Positions 1-11,432 of a stretch of 64,000 nucleotides of DNA are shown here, in pieces. Position 1 is the stretch's first letter; every line of letters begins with the position of its first letter. Source of the DNA: Topomyia yanbarensis. Lineage: Eukaryota > Arthropoda > Insecta > Diptera > Culicidae. Where the stretch lies: contig NC_080672.1 in the NCBI RefSeq assembly GCF_030247195.1, positions 306,063,115-306,127,114 of the forward strand. Reading direction: 5' to 3'. The notes under the pieces were generated by a model. It was not told the origin of the DNA. It did not search any database and worked only from the letters and a program-made list of their open reading frames with translations. Position numbers and translations under genes: made by a program.

Positions 1-846
1 TTCCGACCGGCCGGGATTGCAACGGCCGAGTTCTCCTGGAATGTCGTTGGTTGCTCCGGCAGCTGTCCTTGTCGGAACCTCCCTAGCGACGTTGGCGACA
101 AATCGCCGGATCGTCTACTCGCCGTAAACGATCCCGGAAGTCACCGCAGTGCTCTTTCCAGGGGGAACCTTTGTCCGCCCTGCTTCGTTCTCCTTGACAA
201 TTAGCTATAGAGGAGAGCTTGGCTCGTTTGACTTATCCTCTATAGCGAGAACGGCCGATGTCGTGGTTCCTTATTATTTAGCCGGGGAAGCGAAAGCACT
301 CCTTTACACTTAGCTTACCCCTATTGACGAACCGACACCGTACACTTCACTAATGCCCGAACCACGGGCCGGCACTTTTGACGGTTTTAGCTTGCCGTCG
401 CACGCGCGCACTGAAATATTTTTCTAGTGGCGGCAAACTGTCCCGAAAACAAAAACAAACTGATCGGGCGTCTGATCGATGCCGTGGTCCGTCACTATCT
501 GTCTTTTTCTTCCGTCAGACAACCAACATAAAAAAAACGCACATCCCGCATAGCTGTCATCGCTATGGTACAGCATAGTCCGCACACTTTTCGCAGCGAG
601 AGGAGAGCGGTTACCTGACTAAACCCTATGTTATTAATATACAAATATTTAACAAAAATTACTACACCTATCTGATCTAACAAAATCGTCCACAAACAAA
701 AATATAAACAAAATTTAACGTTAAAGCGAACGATCATATGGAACAGTAGTAAGCATAACTTTACGTAAACAATACACTCTACGGAGTGTATACGTAAAAA
801 AGGTATATTTACACTCAGTGCTAAATTGTTACCCTGACGGGTTACA
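1..846 (-). other. Possible LTR and leader of an LTR retrotransposon
   Basis: The first 400 bases are GC-rich and the next 450 AT-rich, with no coding frame that I recognise. Read on the minus strand from 846 the block starts TGTAACCCG, as many LTRs do, and holds an initiator-like TCAGT near 410-414. An inverted repeat of GCTATAGAGGA lies at 204-214 and 236-246. No second LTR, primer-binding site or gag/pol is in the window, so this may equally be a host regulatory region. Weak call. Confidence 0.2.
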
Positions 847-1108
847 CATGTTAGCACATGCAGATGAATGGATTCTCTTCACGGAATTTTGATTCTTTTG
901 GGAAATTTGTGCTTTTTTATTTTTCGAAACAAATGGAACAAAAATGTGCCATCGGTGTAGTACGTTGTAGCCGCACACAGATGCTGAACGTAACCCGAAA
1001 TAAAAGACACTTCTCGATGAGTGGATATGTCAACACTCCCGAGGGGACATTGAAATAACAGAACAACTACACCCCCGAAGAGATATTGTCATTCAAATGC
1101 GGCTTAAA

Positions 1109-2560
1109 TTATAGCTCTTCAGCACACGGTGTTAAGAACAATAGCATATCCTTGAGTTTCAGTTCTCTGTACATAGGTTCATCTATGTAAGGAGAACCAA
1201 AAATCCGGATACGCTTTTGCATTATTGCAGGGCAATCGTGTTTGGAAAAATAATGCAAATTCTTTGACATTTTCGAACTCACATTCGGCGGAAAAGTTTT
1301 TCCTTGAACGCGAGTTCGCACGCTACGCGAATGGTTGGCATGTTCGGATGCAACCCAAGAGCGAATCTTGGACCAACGAACTCAGTCGCTAACTCTAGCC
1401 AATTCGTTCGCCCATTCATTTCCATTAATGTCGGAATGAGAAGGAAGCAGGTCAGACCGATCGGTTTAAAGCTTTTTGCCTCCTCATAGGTGACGCGGTC
1501 CCCTTTGGAAATGAATTTTAGTTATTTCCCGCCACGCTAATAGAATGTATCCTGTTGTAAGACTACAAGTAAGAATCTTTTTCAAAATACGCTTGAAGTG
1601 TTCATATCTTCTTTTTAGTAGAACTGATTCCATCTTTTTCCAGAGACTTGTACGGAACAACACTTTCAATCGCCCATTTGATCGATTCGGTTGTCACAAT
1701 TCTACGAGCAAATGCCAAAAAATTCGAACTACCTGAAAAGAACTCAGGAGCAGTCGTCAGTAATGGCTCTGTACAGCCTGGAAAATATGCATTAAAAAAC
1801 AGTTGAGTACTACATCTTCATCAGACGAGTATTCACCATTAGCAGTTCGAACTGAGATGAAAGTCTTTCGATTTCAAAAGTAACTTATTTAATCTACTAG
1901 TCTCGTTGATTCTTGAGACATTTGTGCAGAGGCTTTTCCAACCACTTCGCTCAGAGGAAGAAGTAGACGCACGCATAACTCGAAGCGAGCAAGCCTCTTG
2001 GTATACTGCTACGATGAGTGAGTTTGTTTTATCCACGACCTCATCCAAGTCACTTGGAGATTCAATCGTCGGAAACCTGAAACCTAGTCGCCAAGCCCTC
2101 TTCGTAGAGGTCCCAGTCCGTAGATTTGCGAGACCCTTAAATTATTAAAGAAGATAAAATTACGATCAGATAACGACAGTTTCATCTCGTTTGGTACGAG
2201 CCAGTTTGCCAACACATGCGTAATACTGTCAGTGCAGAGAATTACATCTAACACCTCTTCTCTGCTAGCTCTTGCAAATGTTGGGTAATGTGTGCAGATT
2301 TGTACTGCTTAAGTATTCCATCAATTCGGTTGCCAGTTCTAAAATTGATATCTGAGCTGCCTCAAATTATGTGGTGGGCAGTTGCATCATCGCCGATTAT
2401 GAGAGGAAACCCATTTCTGCCAGTGTATGATACAACCCTTTTGAAATGGTTAAAAGGGTATGGTCCATTAAGCGGCAAATATGCCGAACAACAGACGTAT
2501 TTTTTGTTTACGTTATCAACAGTCATATTGATCGGGACAACACAAATATCGTGACTTATG
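1109..2560 (-). pseudogene. Decayed non-LTR retrotransposon (endonuclease, linker, RNase H)
   Basis: Fragments of one retrotransposon ORF2 can be read in order on the minus strand in changing frames. Near 2340-2405 is an endonuclease block, DATAHHII-stop-GSSDIN, in which the usual Trp codon has become TGA. Near 2165-2245 is the NWLVPNEMKLSLSD block that ends AP-like endonuclease domains. At 2070-2125 (DWDLYEEGLATRF) and 1839-2048 lies the linker before the reverse transcriptase. At 1382-1453 is an RNase H motif, PSHSDINGNEWANELA. The reverse transcriptase core expected between linker and RNase H is missing, so there is a large internal deletion besides frameshifts and stops. The domain order with a C-terminal RNase H fits the I/Loner-like groups. 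It is an old, dead copy; the exact family is uncertain. Confidence 0.7.
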
Positions 2561-3416
2561 AGTTCGGATATGATGCTTCAATAGCACTATTCGAGGGCAT
2601 TCATGCACGGGGCATTTCATGTGGATTTGTCATGTAATTTTTGTTGAATGCTGCGAAGACGGGGTTAAGTAGCTTTCCAACATATACTCAAAGCTATGGA
2701 AGCTGCACAAGGCGGGATAGATTCATAGTTGCTGTACGTTTATGCTGAAGACACATTCCGCGGGCTTGTACACCAGAAAGAGGTTTTTGTTATGTCTTAT
2801 TTTGGTATCACAATATTTTTTCTTCGATTCGGTAGTGTTTAAACCATTGAAAAGTTATGTAATCCAACTATTTCACGGAAAATGGCTCCTGAATTATTGA
2901 CTTCTAAGAAAAGTCTATTTCATGAAACTATTATTGAAATATTTATCTATTTAAAGAAATTTTTGCGTTATTGAGTGTAGAACAATAAAACTAGAAAGAT
3001 TTTTTTCTTGATTTGTCCACTAATACTTTTTGAACTAATAGAAGTTTTGGTTGTTTCTGCGTTGTATCGTCAAGAAAAATGCCTATTTTTTTATTTTATT
3101 AAATAAAAATAAAATTTTGTTCAAATTTTTATTCCGGATTCCCTTTGTATTCAAAAATACTTTTCTAAAAAGCCTACAATTTCTTTTATTGGATGTGTGG
3201 AATTAAAGTTAGAACAGGATACACTTTGCGTTGTAACGTCACGTAATTTAACTTTTATCAGACGCTTGAATGATTTATCAGATATAGCAGCAAATTGTAC
3301 TTCGTATGATTTATTGAAACGCTTTCAAGTTGTTTCGTAAACAGGAAATTATACTAGCGTGATATTCATAAATTCAGAATGTATATCCTTAAGTGCTTAA
3401 GGGGTTATATACCATC
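2561..3416. other. AT-rich stretch without a recognisable gene
   Basis: I see no coding similarity here. It holds one copy of the 14-mer GTTGTAACGTCACG at 3230-3243, shared with the neighbouring TIR element, and a small palindrome, CCTTAAGTGCTTAAGG, just before that element. Confidence 0.5.
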
Positions 3417-5049
3417 GACACATTCTTTCGTGACGTTACAACGATTTGACCAACCTCCATTCTCTAAATCTGTTATAACTTTTTCAAATGAACTCCTAAT
3501 TATAGATTCAGAAAATAAACAAAATTTTTTATAAGATTTGATCTACAGCACTGGAGGAGGTATTTTTAATAAACAATTGAACAACTTCACATTATATTTC
3601 TTTAAATGTCCACCAATACTGTACTCTCCCGAACGCTGGTCATATAGTACGTTCCGATGCAATCACGCTAACAGCAACGTAGTCCAGGACATGCGATGGA
3701 AGGTTGTGAGGGAATTTCCGAACTTTGTTCTCGGATTAGTATTTAGCCATAAATAATAATGCGTTCCCTGAATATTTCTTTCCTCCCAGCAATCAACCAT
3801 TCTACACTTTGCCATCATCGACGAGACGCCCGTTATTAGGTTGTCCGCAACCTCCGTTGTAGTCGCACGTGCCGTCAGTTAGTAACACCAATTCTTCCGT
3901 TACAAGCCCAAATACATCGTCAAAGCAGCTACGTTATTGAAATGCCCGAGGTATTAAATCCAATATAGACGGGTATCTATTCGAATTTACCGGAAGTTGT
4001 AAAACATAATTGGGTGTACAGAGACCTATCTGAGTGACCACACTAAATCGTCTCAATTGCATAGAGTAGGATAAAAAGGCTTTAGAACATTTCAAATGTG
4101 CACAAAAAAGATAGATGACGAAGTGTTTATTGATGTTTGCAGACATTTAAAAACCCGTCGAATTGACGATTGGATGTAACACATTTTCTTTCGTCACATC
4201 ACGACGATGTGACGTGTTCCTTTTCTCTGAATCGTTGCAACTATAATAAATAAAATATTTCAGTGTACTTAGCACTGTTGATTGTCTGGCGCATTGTGCT
4301 CGCTTTGTCGTATAAATCCACTTGCTTAGGCCAACAATACAAATATCATACTATAAACTCGGATCGGGTAAGGGATCACCCTTACCAAATTAAACAAAAC
4401 TAAACTGCCAGTTTATTTTTGTTTGTGAAATATGTGATAAAACTTGCTTTTCTGGCTCCGTTAAACCATCATAGCGTGATTTTTCGACAACCCCATATTG
4501 TTATTCGAGTAAATTATCATTAAAACAGCTAAATGTGAAAAATATTTAAAATTTTACTCAAAACAATAACACCAGCGTAACTTACCTTACAGAGTTATAG
4601 AATAGTTAAAGATTTTCGTGACGTTACAACGCAATATCACTTTTCTGAAAAAGGAGCGTTGTAACGTCACGAAAATTAAAAGATGCTTAGTAAGAAACAA
4701 AACAATAAAAAATATATCTAATGACACCTAGTTATTCGTATGCTATTTAGAAATACATTATAGAAGATTTGTTCTTAATAAAAAATCTTATAGAGCAGAT
4801 ATTTTGACTTTTATAGAAATACGTTGAAATTTCTAATTTGTGACGGGTTGTAACGTCACGTTACATTATCTGTCATAAAACAATCCTCTTCCAGTATATT
4901 CAGTCTATGTTTATTGAATCTTTAGTGAAATTTTGTCTACTTTCCGAGTCTATAATAAGTTTTGATGTAGGCGTTCATTTGATAAAGTTATAACATATTA
5001 ATGGAATGAATAATCGTCAAATCGTTGTAACGTCACGAAAGAATGTGTC
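3417..5049. mobile_element. Non-autonomous DNA transposon with 34-bp perfect inverted ends
   Basis: Bases 3417-3450 and 5016-5049 are perfect reverse complements over 34 bp (starting GACACATTCTTTCGTGACG). The ends and interior share the 14-mer GTTGTAACGTCACG, found at 3429-3442 (reverse), 4617-4630 (reverse), 4658-4671, 4847-4860 and 5024-5037. The interior is AT-rich and encodes no transposase that I can see. I could not find a clean target duplication, so the superfamily is open. The extra motif at 3230 suggests an older copy or nested ends next to it. Confidence 0.65.
4612..4676. repeat. Internal hairpin with 21-bp perfect arms
   Basis: Arms 4612-4632 and 4656-4676 are perfect reverse complements with a 23-nt loop and repeat the core of the host element's ends. 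It may be an inner pair of ends, meaning one element inserted in another, or a transposase-binding cluster. Confidence 0.6.
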
Positions 5050-5249
5050 TGAAGATTAATTTGTGCTTCTCTAACCATACCCGGTCACAGCACTACACAT
5101 TTCAACATCAGCACTTGTTGCACAGCAACTAGAAGATACCAATTACGTTGGCTTATAATTGCCTACAGCGAACCCCGAAATGGGTATTAGGGACATGACC
5201 ATCATTTGAATCCCGCGATTTAGGAAGAAACAAACGTCCACTGTGTCAG

Positions 5250-6918
5250 AAATTTATTTATTTGTTGTATAAACACCAACAGGCCAAACAATTATTTTTA
5301 ATCATATTTCTAGTCCAATGAAAGTCGAAACCTGTGGCAACTCTATTGAAGACTCGCTCAAGTCCGGTCACAGCGCTGTGGCGACCGTAGTTGGTTCTCC
5401 TAAAAGGTAGTCGCAGAAGACAGTTAGTACGCAGTGTTCGAATGCAGGCTTGAAGATTCTGACGTTCTAGAATTGTATTACAATCCACTCTAGCAGAGAG
5501 TAAGTCCGAGTCGAACAGGACTCGAGAGCAGTCCCTCCCAATGCTGAGTGTATCGAGGTGTATTAGCTGGTAACAGTTTTCATAGCTCGGCAGCTGAAAT
5601 CTGTTTCGCCATAGGAGATGCCGAAGGGCATGAATCGGCGTTGGACAGCCTCGAATCTGTCAATCCCGTTCAGGTAGTACGGATTCCAAACAGCAGAACA
5701 ATATTCTAACGATGATCGGGCCAACGCGCAGTAAAGCGATTTAAGACAGTATACGTCCCTGAATTTTTCCGCTATTCGGAAGATGACCCCAAGCTGTCGT
5801 GATGCCTTATCCACGATGTATGAAGTATGTGGTTTGAACGTTAGTGCCGAATCCATGATGTCTCCGAGATACTTGATGTGAGAGTGTATTGGAATGCTCG
5901 AGTCGAAGAAATGGTAGTTAAACTAAGTCGGGTGACGTTTCCGCGGGAGCGTAACGATTAAGCATTTGTTCGGGTTTAAAACCATTCAGTTTAGATCACA
6001 CCACATACTAAAGCTGTCCAGTTCCCTCTGAAGAAGCTCGGCATCGGTTTTATCCCATATTTGTCGAAAAATTGGCGAAAGAAAGGCGGGGTCCTTGTAA
6101 TGTAATATTGACGTCATTAAAGTAGAGGAGGAATATTGCTGGACCGAGATGGCTTCCTTGTGGTATGCCGGATGTAGCGAAGAACGGTGCAGATAGACAG
6201 TCCTTAATGCTGATTTGGAGTTGCCTTCCATCGAGGTAGGAACGAAACCAGCGCAGAAGTTGTCCATGAATGCCGAGTTTGTCCAGCTTCGCTATTGCGA
6301 TATCATGGTTGATTTTGTCGAAGGCCACAGATAGATCCATGTAAATAGCATCGGTTTGCAATCCGTCAGCGAATCCATCCATTACATATGTTGTGAACGA
6401 GAGCAGGTTGGTCGTTGTCGACCGTTTAGGCATAAAACCGTGTTGGTCATCTGCAATGTAGTGTTTGCAGTGAAAGAAAATAAGGCCTAAAACAACCAGC
6501 TCGAATTGTTTTGATACGGCACTTACACACGAGATACCGTGATAATTGTCAATGTTCGATTTGGTTCTTTTTTTATGAACTGGGAACATATGCGCTGCTT
6601 TCCAGCAGGAAGGGAATGCTCCGGTAGTGAGTGATAGCTCGAAGACTCGCCGAAGTGGTTCAAGAAGCACTTTCTGACAAAAATCGAGGGAACGCCATCT
6701 GGACCCGGGGAACAAGATGCTTTCAGTTTGGTATTTGCTACAACAATGGCAGCATCATCGACCCAAATTCGGTTGATGGTTTGTCCTAGAGAAGGAGTTA
6801 AATTGGCGTCGGCAGAGACCTGTTGTAGTGGAAGGCGTTCGTTGGAAAAAAAACCGCTTGAAAATTTGTCGGAGAATAGTTGGCAAATTTCCTTAGTGTC
6901 GGTGCCTAAAACTCCATT
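5250..6918 (-). pseudogene. CR1-like LINE, 3' half (reverse transcriptase and C-terminus)
   Basis: On the minus strand the frame at 6050-6715 carries reverse transcriptase blocks: NYHGISCVSAVSK, QHGFMPKRSTTTN, IYMDLSVAFDKINHD, and GIPQGSHLGPAIFLLYFNDV. The linker before it (6730-6918) reads through a frame change. Downstream, 5563-5856 holds the thumb-like SRQLGVIFRIAEKF and RSSLEYCSAVWNPYYLNG, and 5258-5488 the extreme C-terminus. Frameshifts separate these parts and the catalytic YADD motif is not intact, so the copy is dead. The 3' end lies near an AATAAATAAAT tail at about 5250. The 5' half of the same element is at 13043-14462; the LOA-like element between them is an insertion. The CR1 assignment rests on motif style and is probable, not certain. 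Confidence 0.75.
6908..6918. repeat. Target site duplication, 3' side of the LOA-like element
   Basis: AAAACTCCATT here matches 13032-13042 exactly. Joining the two CR1 halves at this repeat restores a continuous reading, CMSYNGV then LGTDTKEIC. Confidence 0.8.
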
Positions 6919-7745
6919 TTTTTTTATTCAAATCGTTTATTTGAAAAGGCACGTTGCGTTAGCTTAAAGGTGCCAATTTTTTTTTGTTTTTTACATTTTA
7001 AATTGCTTAAAACTAGGGGATTACATATTGATTTTTTTTAAATGAAACTAATGCGATTTTGTAGCTATCTTATACACACATCTACACAAGGGGATAATAT
7101 TATTTTCGTAAGATTAGGGGGTCATTTAGTTTTTGTGGCAATATGGTTTGACATTTTTATCAGTGAGATTATTGGAGCAAATAATGTTTAACTAAGGGGG
7201 TCAATTTGTTACGACTATCTTAAAAGTAGGAATAACTAGAGGGCATGGTTGAATTTTGTAAAGATTCGTAATTATAGTTATTTTTATGGGTAGTAGAGTT
7301 GGGCATTTTCAACGAGATTATATAATATAATAGTTAAAACTAGAAGAGACAAGAAGAGCTAAATGCTTCGTGATGATATTGGGGGGGGGGGGGGTTAGGG
7401 GTATTACTTCTGGCTATAAGAGTCAGGGGAGGGAGGGTAGACAAAGATGGCAGGGAGAGAAAATTATTTCAGTTTCAGGCATCGTGAGATCAACGGATGG
7501 ATTACAAACTCGGGTGGCCTTCATCAGGGGAATCATGTACTGGGACGCCGGGTGGTCCTCCTCAAGATGGCAAGGGTTTTTCCAGACGATTTCGTAGTAC
7601 GGCTCAGATGTGGATCGGCTACATTTCGAGTTAAGCGTGTTATGTTCGTGCCGTAGGTACCGTGTTTGTTGGCTCATTCGATACAGATGCTTTGATACAG
7701 GTGGAATAGGGTTCTGAGAATAATAAGGAAAATAAGAAGGGGCAG

Positions 7746-10700
7746 TTAAACTTGTATATTGATGGTTTTCACAAAGTTGTATATAAGGGACATATAGAGG
7801 ACATCGCGGCTTGCCAGCACATCTCGAACCGGGACGTTGGTTGGTCTTCCTCGGGCCCGCAGGGTATCCATTAGCCGAGACCTGGCGGAACTGTATTCGG
7901 TGCACGCCCAGACAATGTGCTCGATGTCGTGATAGCCGTCGCCACAAGCGCAGATACCACTATCCACGAGCCCAATACGCCGGAGATGTGCATCCAGCGT
8001 GTAATGGTTTGCCATGAGTCGGGACATCACACGAATGAAGTCACGACCCACATCCATCCCCTTGAACCAAGGTTTCGTCGATACCTTCGGGATTATCGAA
8101 TGCAGCCACCTTTCCAGCTCTCCACTGCTTCACGAAGTTTGCCAACTTTCGAGGGTTCTCTGATGAGTAATACTGAAAAATTCGCTGAAGCAAATTGGTC
8201 TTTCGTAAACGTCTCCTTCTAAGGCACCCACCTTAGCTAAGGAGTCTGCCTTCTCATTGCCCGGAATGGAGCAATGAGAAGGGACCCATACCAAGGTAAT
8301 CTGGAAAGAGTTGTCAGATAAAGCACTCAGTAGCTCCCGTATTTTCCCCAAAAAATACGAGGAGTGCTTTCCATGTGTCATCGAGCGAATAGCGTCAATG
8401 GAACTGAGGCTATCCGAAACGATGAAGTAATGGCCTGCGGGTAATGTTTCAATGATTCCAAGGGTATACTGAATGGCAGCTAGTTCTGCGGCGTAAACTG
8501 AAGCAGGGTCACTGAGTTTGTAGGAGGCGGTGAACTTTTGATTGAAAATACCGAGGCCAGTGGATCCTTCGAGGTTTGATCCGTCAGTATAAAACATCTT
8601 AGCACAGTCGACTTCTCGGAATTTATTATAAAAAATGTTTGGAACCACTTGTGGGCGTATGTGGTCCGGAATTCCACTAATCTCGTCTTTCATGGATGTG
8701 TCGAAGAAAACAGTAGATTCAGAAGTATTTATGAAATGCACACGGTTGGGATTGTAAGAAGAAGGGTTAATATTCTGCGCCATGTAGTCAAAGTACAGGG
8801 ACATGAAACGGGTCTGAGAATTGAGCTCAACAAGCCTTTCGAAATTTTCAATCACGACCGGGTTCAAGATATCGCATCGAATGAGCAATCGATATGAGAG
8901 TTCCCAAAATCGATTTTTCAACGGGAGAACGCCCGACAGCACTTCGAGACTCATCGTATGGGTCGACTGCATGCACCCTAAGGCGATACGCAAACAACGA
9001 TACTGAATTCTTTCGAGTTTGATGAAATGTATGTTCGCGGCGGAGCGAAAGCAGAAGCATCCGTATTCCATTACCGACAGTATCGTTGTTTGATACAACC
9101 TAATTAGGTCTCATGGGTGGGCACCCCACCATGTTCCGGTTATTGTACGAAGAAAGTTGATCCTTTGCTGGCATTTCTGTTTCAGATACCGAATATGGCA
9201 TCCCCAAGTACCTTTCGAGTCGAACCAGACCCCTAGATATTTTACTGTGAAGACCTGAGCGATAGTTTGGCCCATTAATAGAAGCTGTAGTTGTGCTGGT
9301 TCACGCTTCCTTGAAAATACAACTAGCTCAGTTTTCTCCGTGGAGAATTCGATACCCAGCTTAATAGCCCAAGCAGACAAATTGTCCAAGGTATTCTGTA
9401 ATGGTCCTTGTAGATCGACAGCTTTGGGTCCCGTAACAGACACCACGCCATCGTCTGCAAGTTGCCTTAACGTGCAGGAATTGTCCAGACATTCATCAAT
9501 GTCGTTGACATAGAAATTGTATAAAAGGGGGCTTAGACATGAGCCCTGGGGAAGGCCCATGTAGCTAAATCGTGATGTCGATAAGTCGCCATGCGAAAAA
9601 TGCATGTGCTTTTCCGACAACAAGTTTAGTAAAAAGTTGTTTAAAGTCGCTGAAAGACCATGCTGGTGCAGCTTCTCTGAAAGAATGTTGATCGAAACTG
9701 AATCAAAAGCCCCCTTAATATCTAGGAACACTGATGCCATCTGCTCTTTGCTAGCATAGGCCATTTGAATTTCAGTTGAGAGCAACGCAAGACAATCGTT
9801 CGTCCCTTTGCCTTTGCGAAAGCCAAATTGTGTATCTGACAGTAAGCCATTTGCTTCGACCCAATTGTCGAGGCGGGATAGGATCATTTTCTCGAACAAC
9901 TTCCGGATACAGGATAGCATTGCGATCGGACGGTACGAATTGTGGTCGGAGGCTGGTTTTCCTGGTTTTTGGATGGCGATGACCTTCACTTGTCTCCAAT
10001 CGAGTGGGACAATGTTAGCCTCGAGAAACTTATTAAATAAGTTCAACAAGCGTCTCTTGGCAGAGTCAGGCAGATTCTTCAGCAAGTTGAATTTGATTCT
10101 GTCTGGCCCCGGAGCTTTATTGTTACACGACAAGAGAGCAAGTGAGAACTCCACCATCGAAAAAGGTGTTTCGTTCGCGTTATCGTGAGGAGACGCGGCG
10201 CGGTAAATCTTCTGTTCCGGGGCGGAATCCGGACAAACCTTCTTGGCGAAATCGAATAACCAACGGTTTGAATATTCTGCACTCTCGTTAATACTGTTTC
10301 GGTTTCGCAAACGCCGGGCCGTGCCCCAAAGAGTGCTCATCGATGTTTCTCTCGTTAGTCCGTCAACGAACCGGCGCCAGTAACTACGTTTCTTGGCTTT
10401 CATCAAACTCTTCATTCGCGTTTCTAACGTCGCATATTGTCGATAGCTAGCGGGTAACCCGTCGTCCCGGAAGGTCTTATACGCGGCGGCCTTCTCCGCG
10501 TACACGTCTGAGCACTCTTTGTCCCACCACGGAATAGGAGAGCGTTTTTGTATGTTCGCGCCGGGTACTGGCTTAGTCTGAGCTTGATTCGCGCTGTCGA
10601 GAATCAAGCCAGCCAAAAAGCTGTACTCTTCCTCCGGAGGAAGTTCTTGGGTAGATTCGATGTTGTCGGATATCGCGGCAGCATAGCTCTTCCAATCGAT

Positions 10701-11432
10701 ATTTCGTGTGAGGTCATACGAAATATTGATTGATTTCAATGGCCTTGAACCGTTATTGATTGAGACTACAATCGGCAGATGGTCGCTGCCGTGGGGATCA
10801 GGGATTACCTTCCACGTGCAATTTAACCGCAGCGATGTTGAGCAAAGGGACAAGTCTAAGGCGCTCGGGCGCGCTGTAGGAGCAGGAATCCGTGTCATTT
10901 CACCCGTGTTTAAAATTGTCAAATTGAAGTTATCGCAAAGATCTTGAATTAAGGAAGACCGGTTATCATCATAGAGGCAACCCCATGCTGTACCGTGAGA
11001 GTTAAAGTCTCCTAAAACTAGTCGCGGTGCTGGCAGGGATTCTAAGATGTCTTGTAGCCGTCGGTGCCCAACCGCGGTGTTGGGGGGAATATATATGGAA
11101 GCTATGCAAAGGCTTTTGCCTTTGGTTGTTACTTGACAAGCGACAACTTCAATACCTGTTATCGAGGGAAGGTTAATTCTGTAGAAGGAAGGGCACTTTT
11201 TGATCCCCAAAAGCACTCCTCCATAGGGGGTGTCTCGATCCAGGCGAATAATATTAAAGTCGTGGACGTTGAGATCTATGTCGGAAGTTAACCAAGTTTC
11301 ACATAATGCAAATGCATCGCAACTCAAATTATTTATTAAAATTTTGAAGGAATCGATTTTCGGGATGATACTTCTGCAATTCCACTGTAGAACAGTGATC
11401 AAATCCGTGACCTCGTTCGATGAGTTAGCCAT
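7746..11432 (-). pseudogene. LOA-like ORF2 polyprotein: endonuclease, RT, RNase H, with two in-frame stops
   Basis: The reading frame runs 1229 codons without a frameshift and is broken only by TGA at 9111-9113 (codon 774) and TGA at 8130-8132 (codon 1101). Residues 13-222 are the AP-like endonuclease: QWNCR, CETWL (E45), GDFNSHGTAWG and SDHLP are all present. Reverse transcriptase blocks span about 436-720: YRPIAMLSC, FRKGKGTND, FLDIKGAFD (D571), LPQGSCLSPLLYNFYVNDI and LADD (D660, D661). RNase H spans about 943-1072 with its acidic residues visible: D950 in YTDGS, E983 in AAEL, D1007 in SDS and D1063 in GNEKAD. A C-terminal tail with a Cys/His cluster (CACGDGYHDIEH) follows. I start at ATG 11432; a TTG four codons upstream is less likely. 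The ATG overlaps the ORF1 stop as ATGGCTAA. Catalytic residues are kept, so the copy is young. Confidence 0.85.

Noticed and set aside
7423..7947. 174-codon minus-strand frame in the 3' part of the LOA-like element
   Set aside because: It overlaps the true ORF2 C-terminus (7746-8057) in another frame and runs into the 3' region; a shadow frame.
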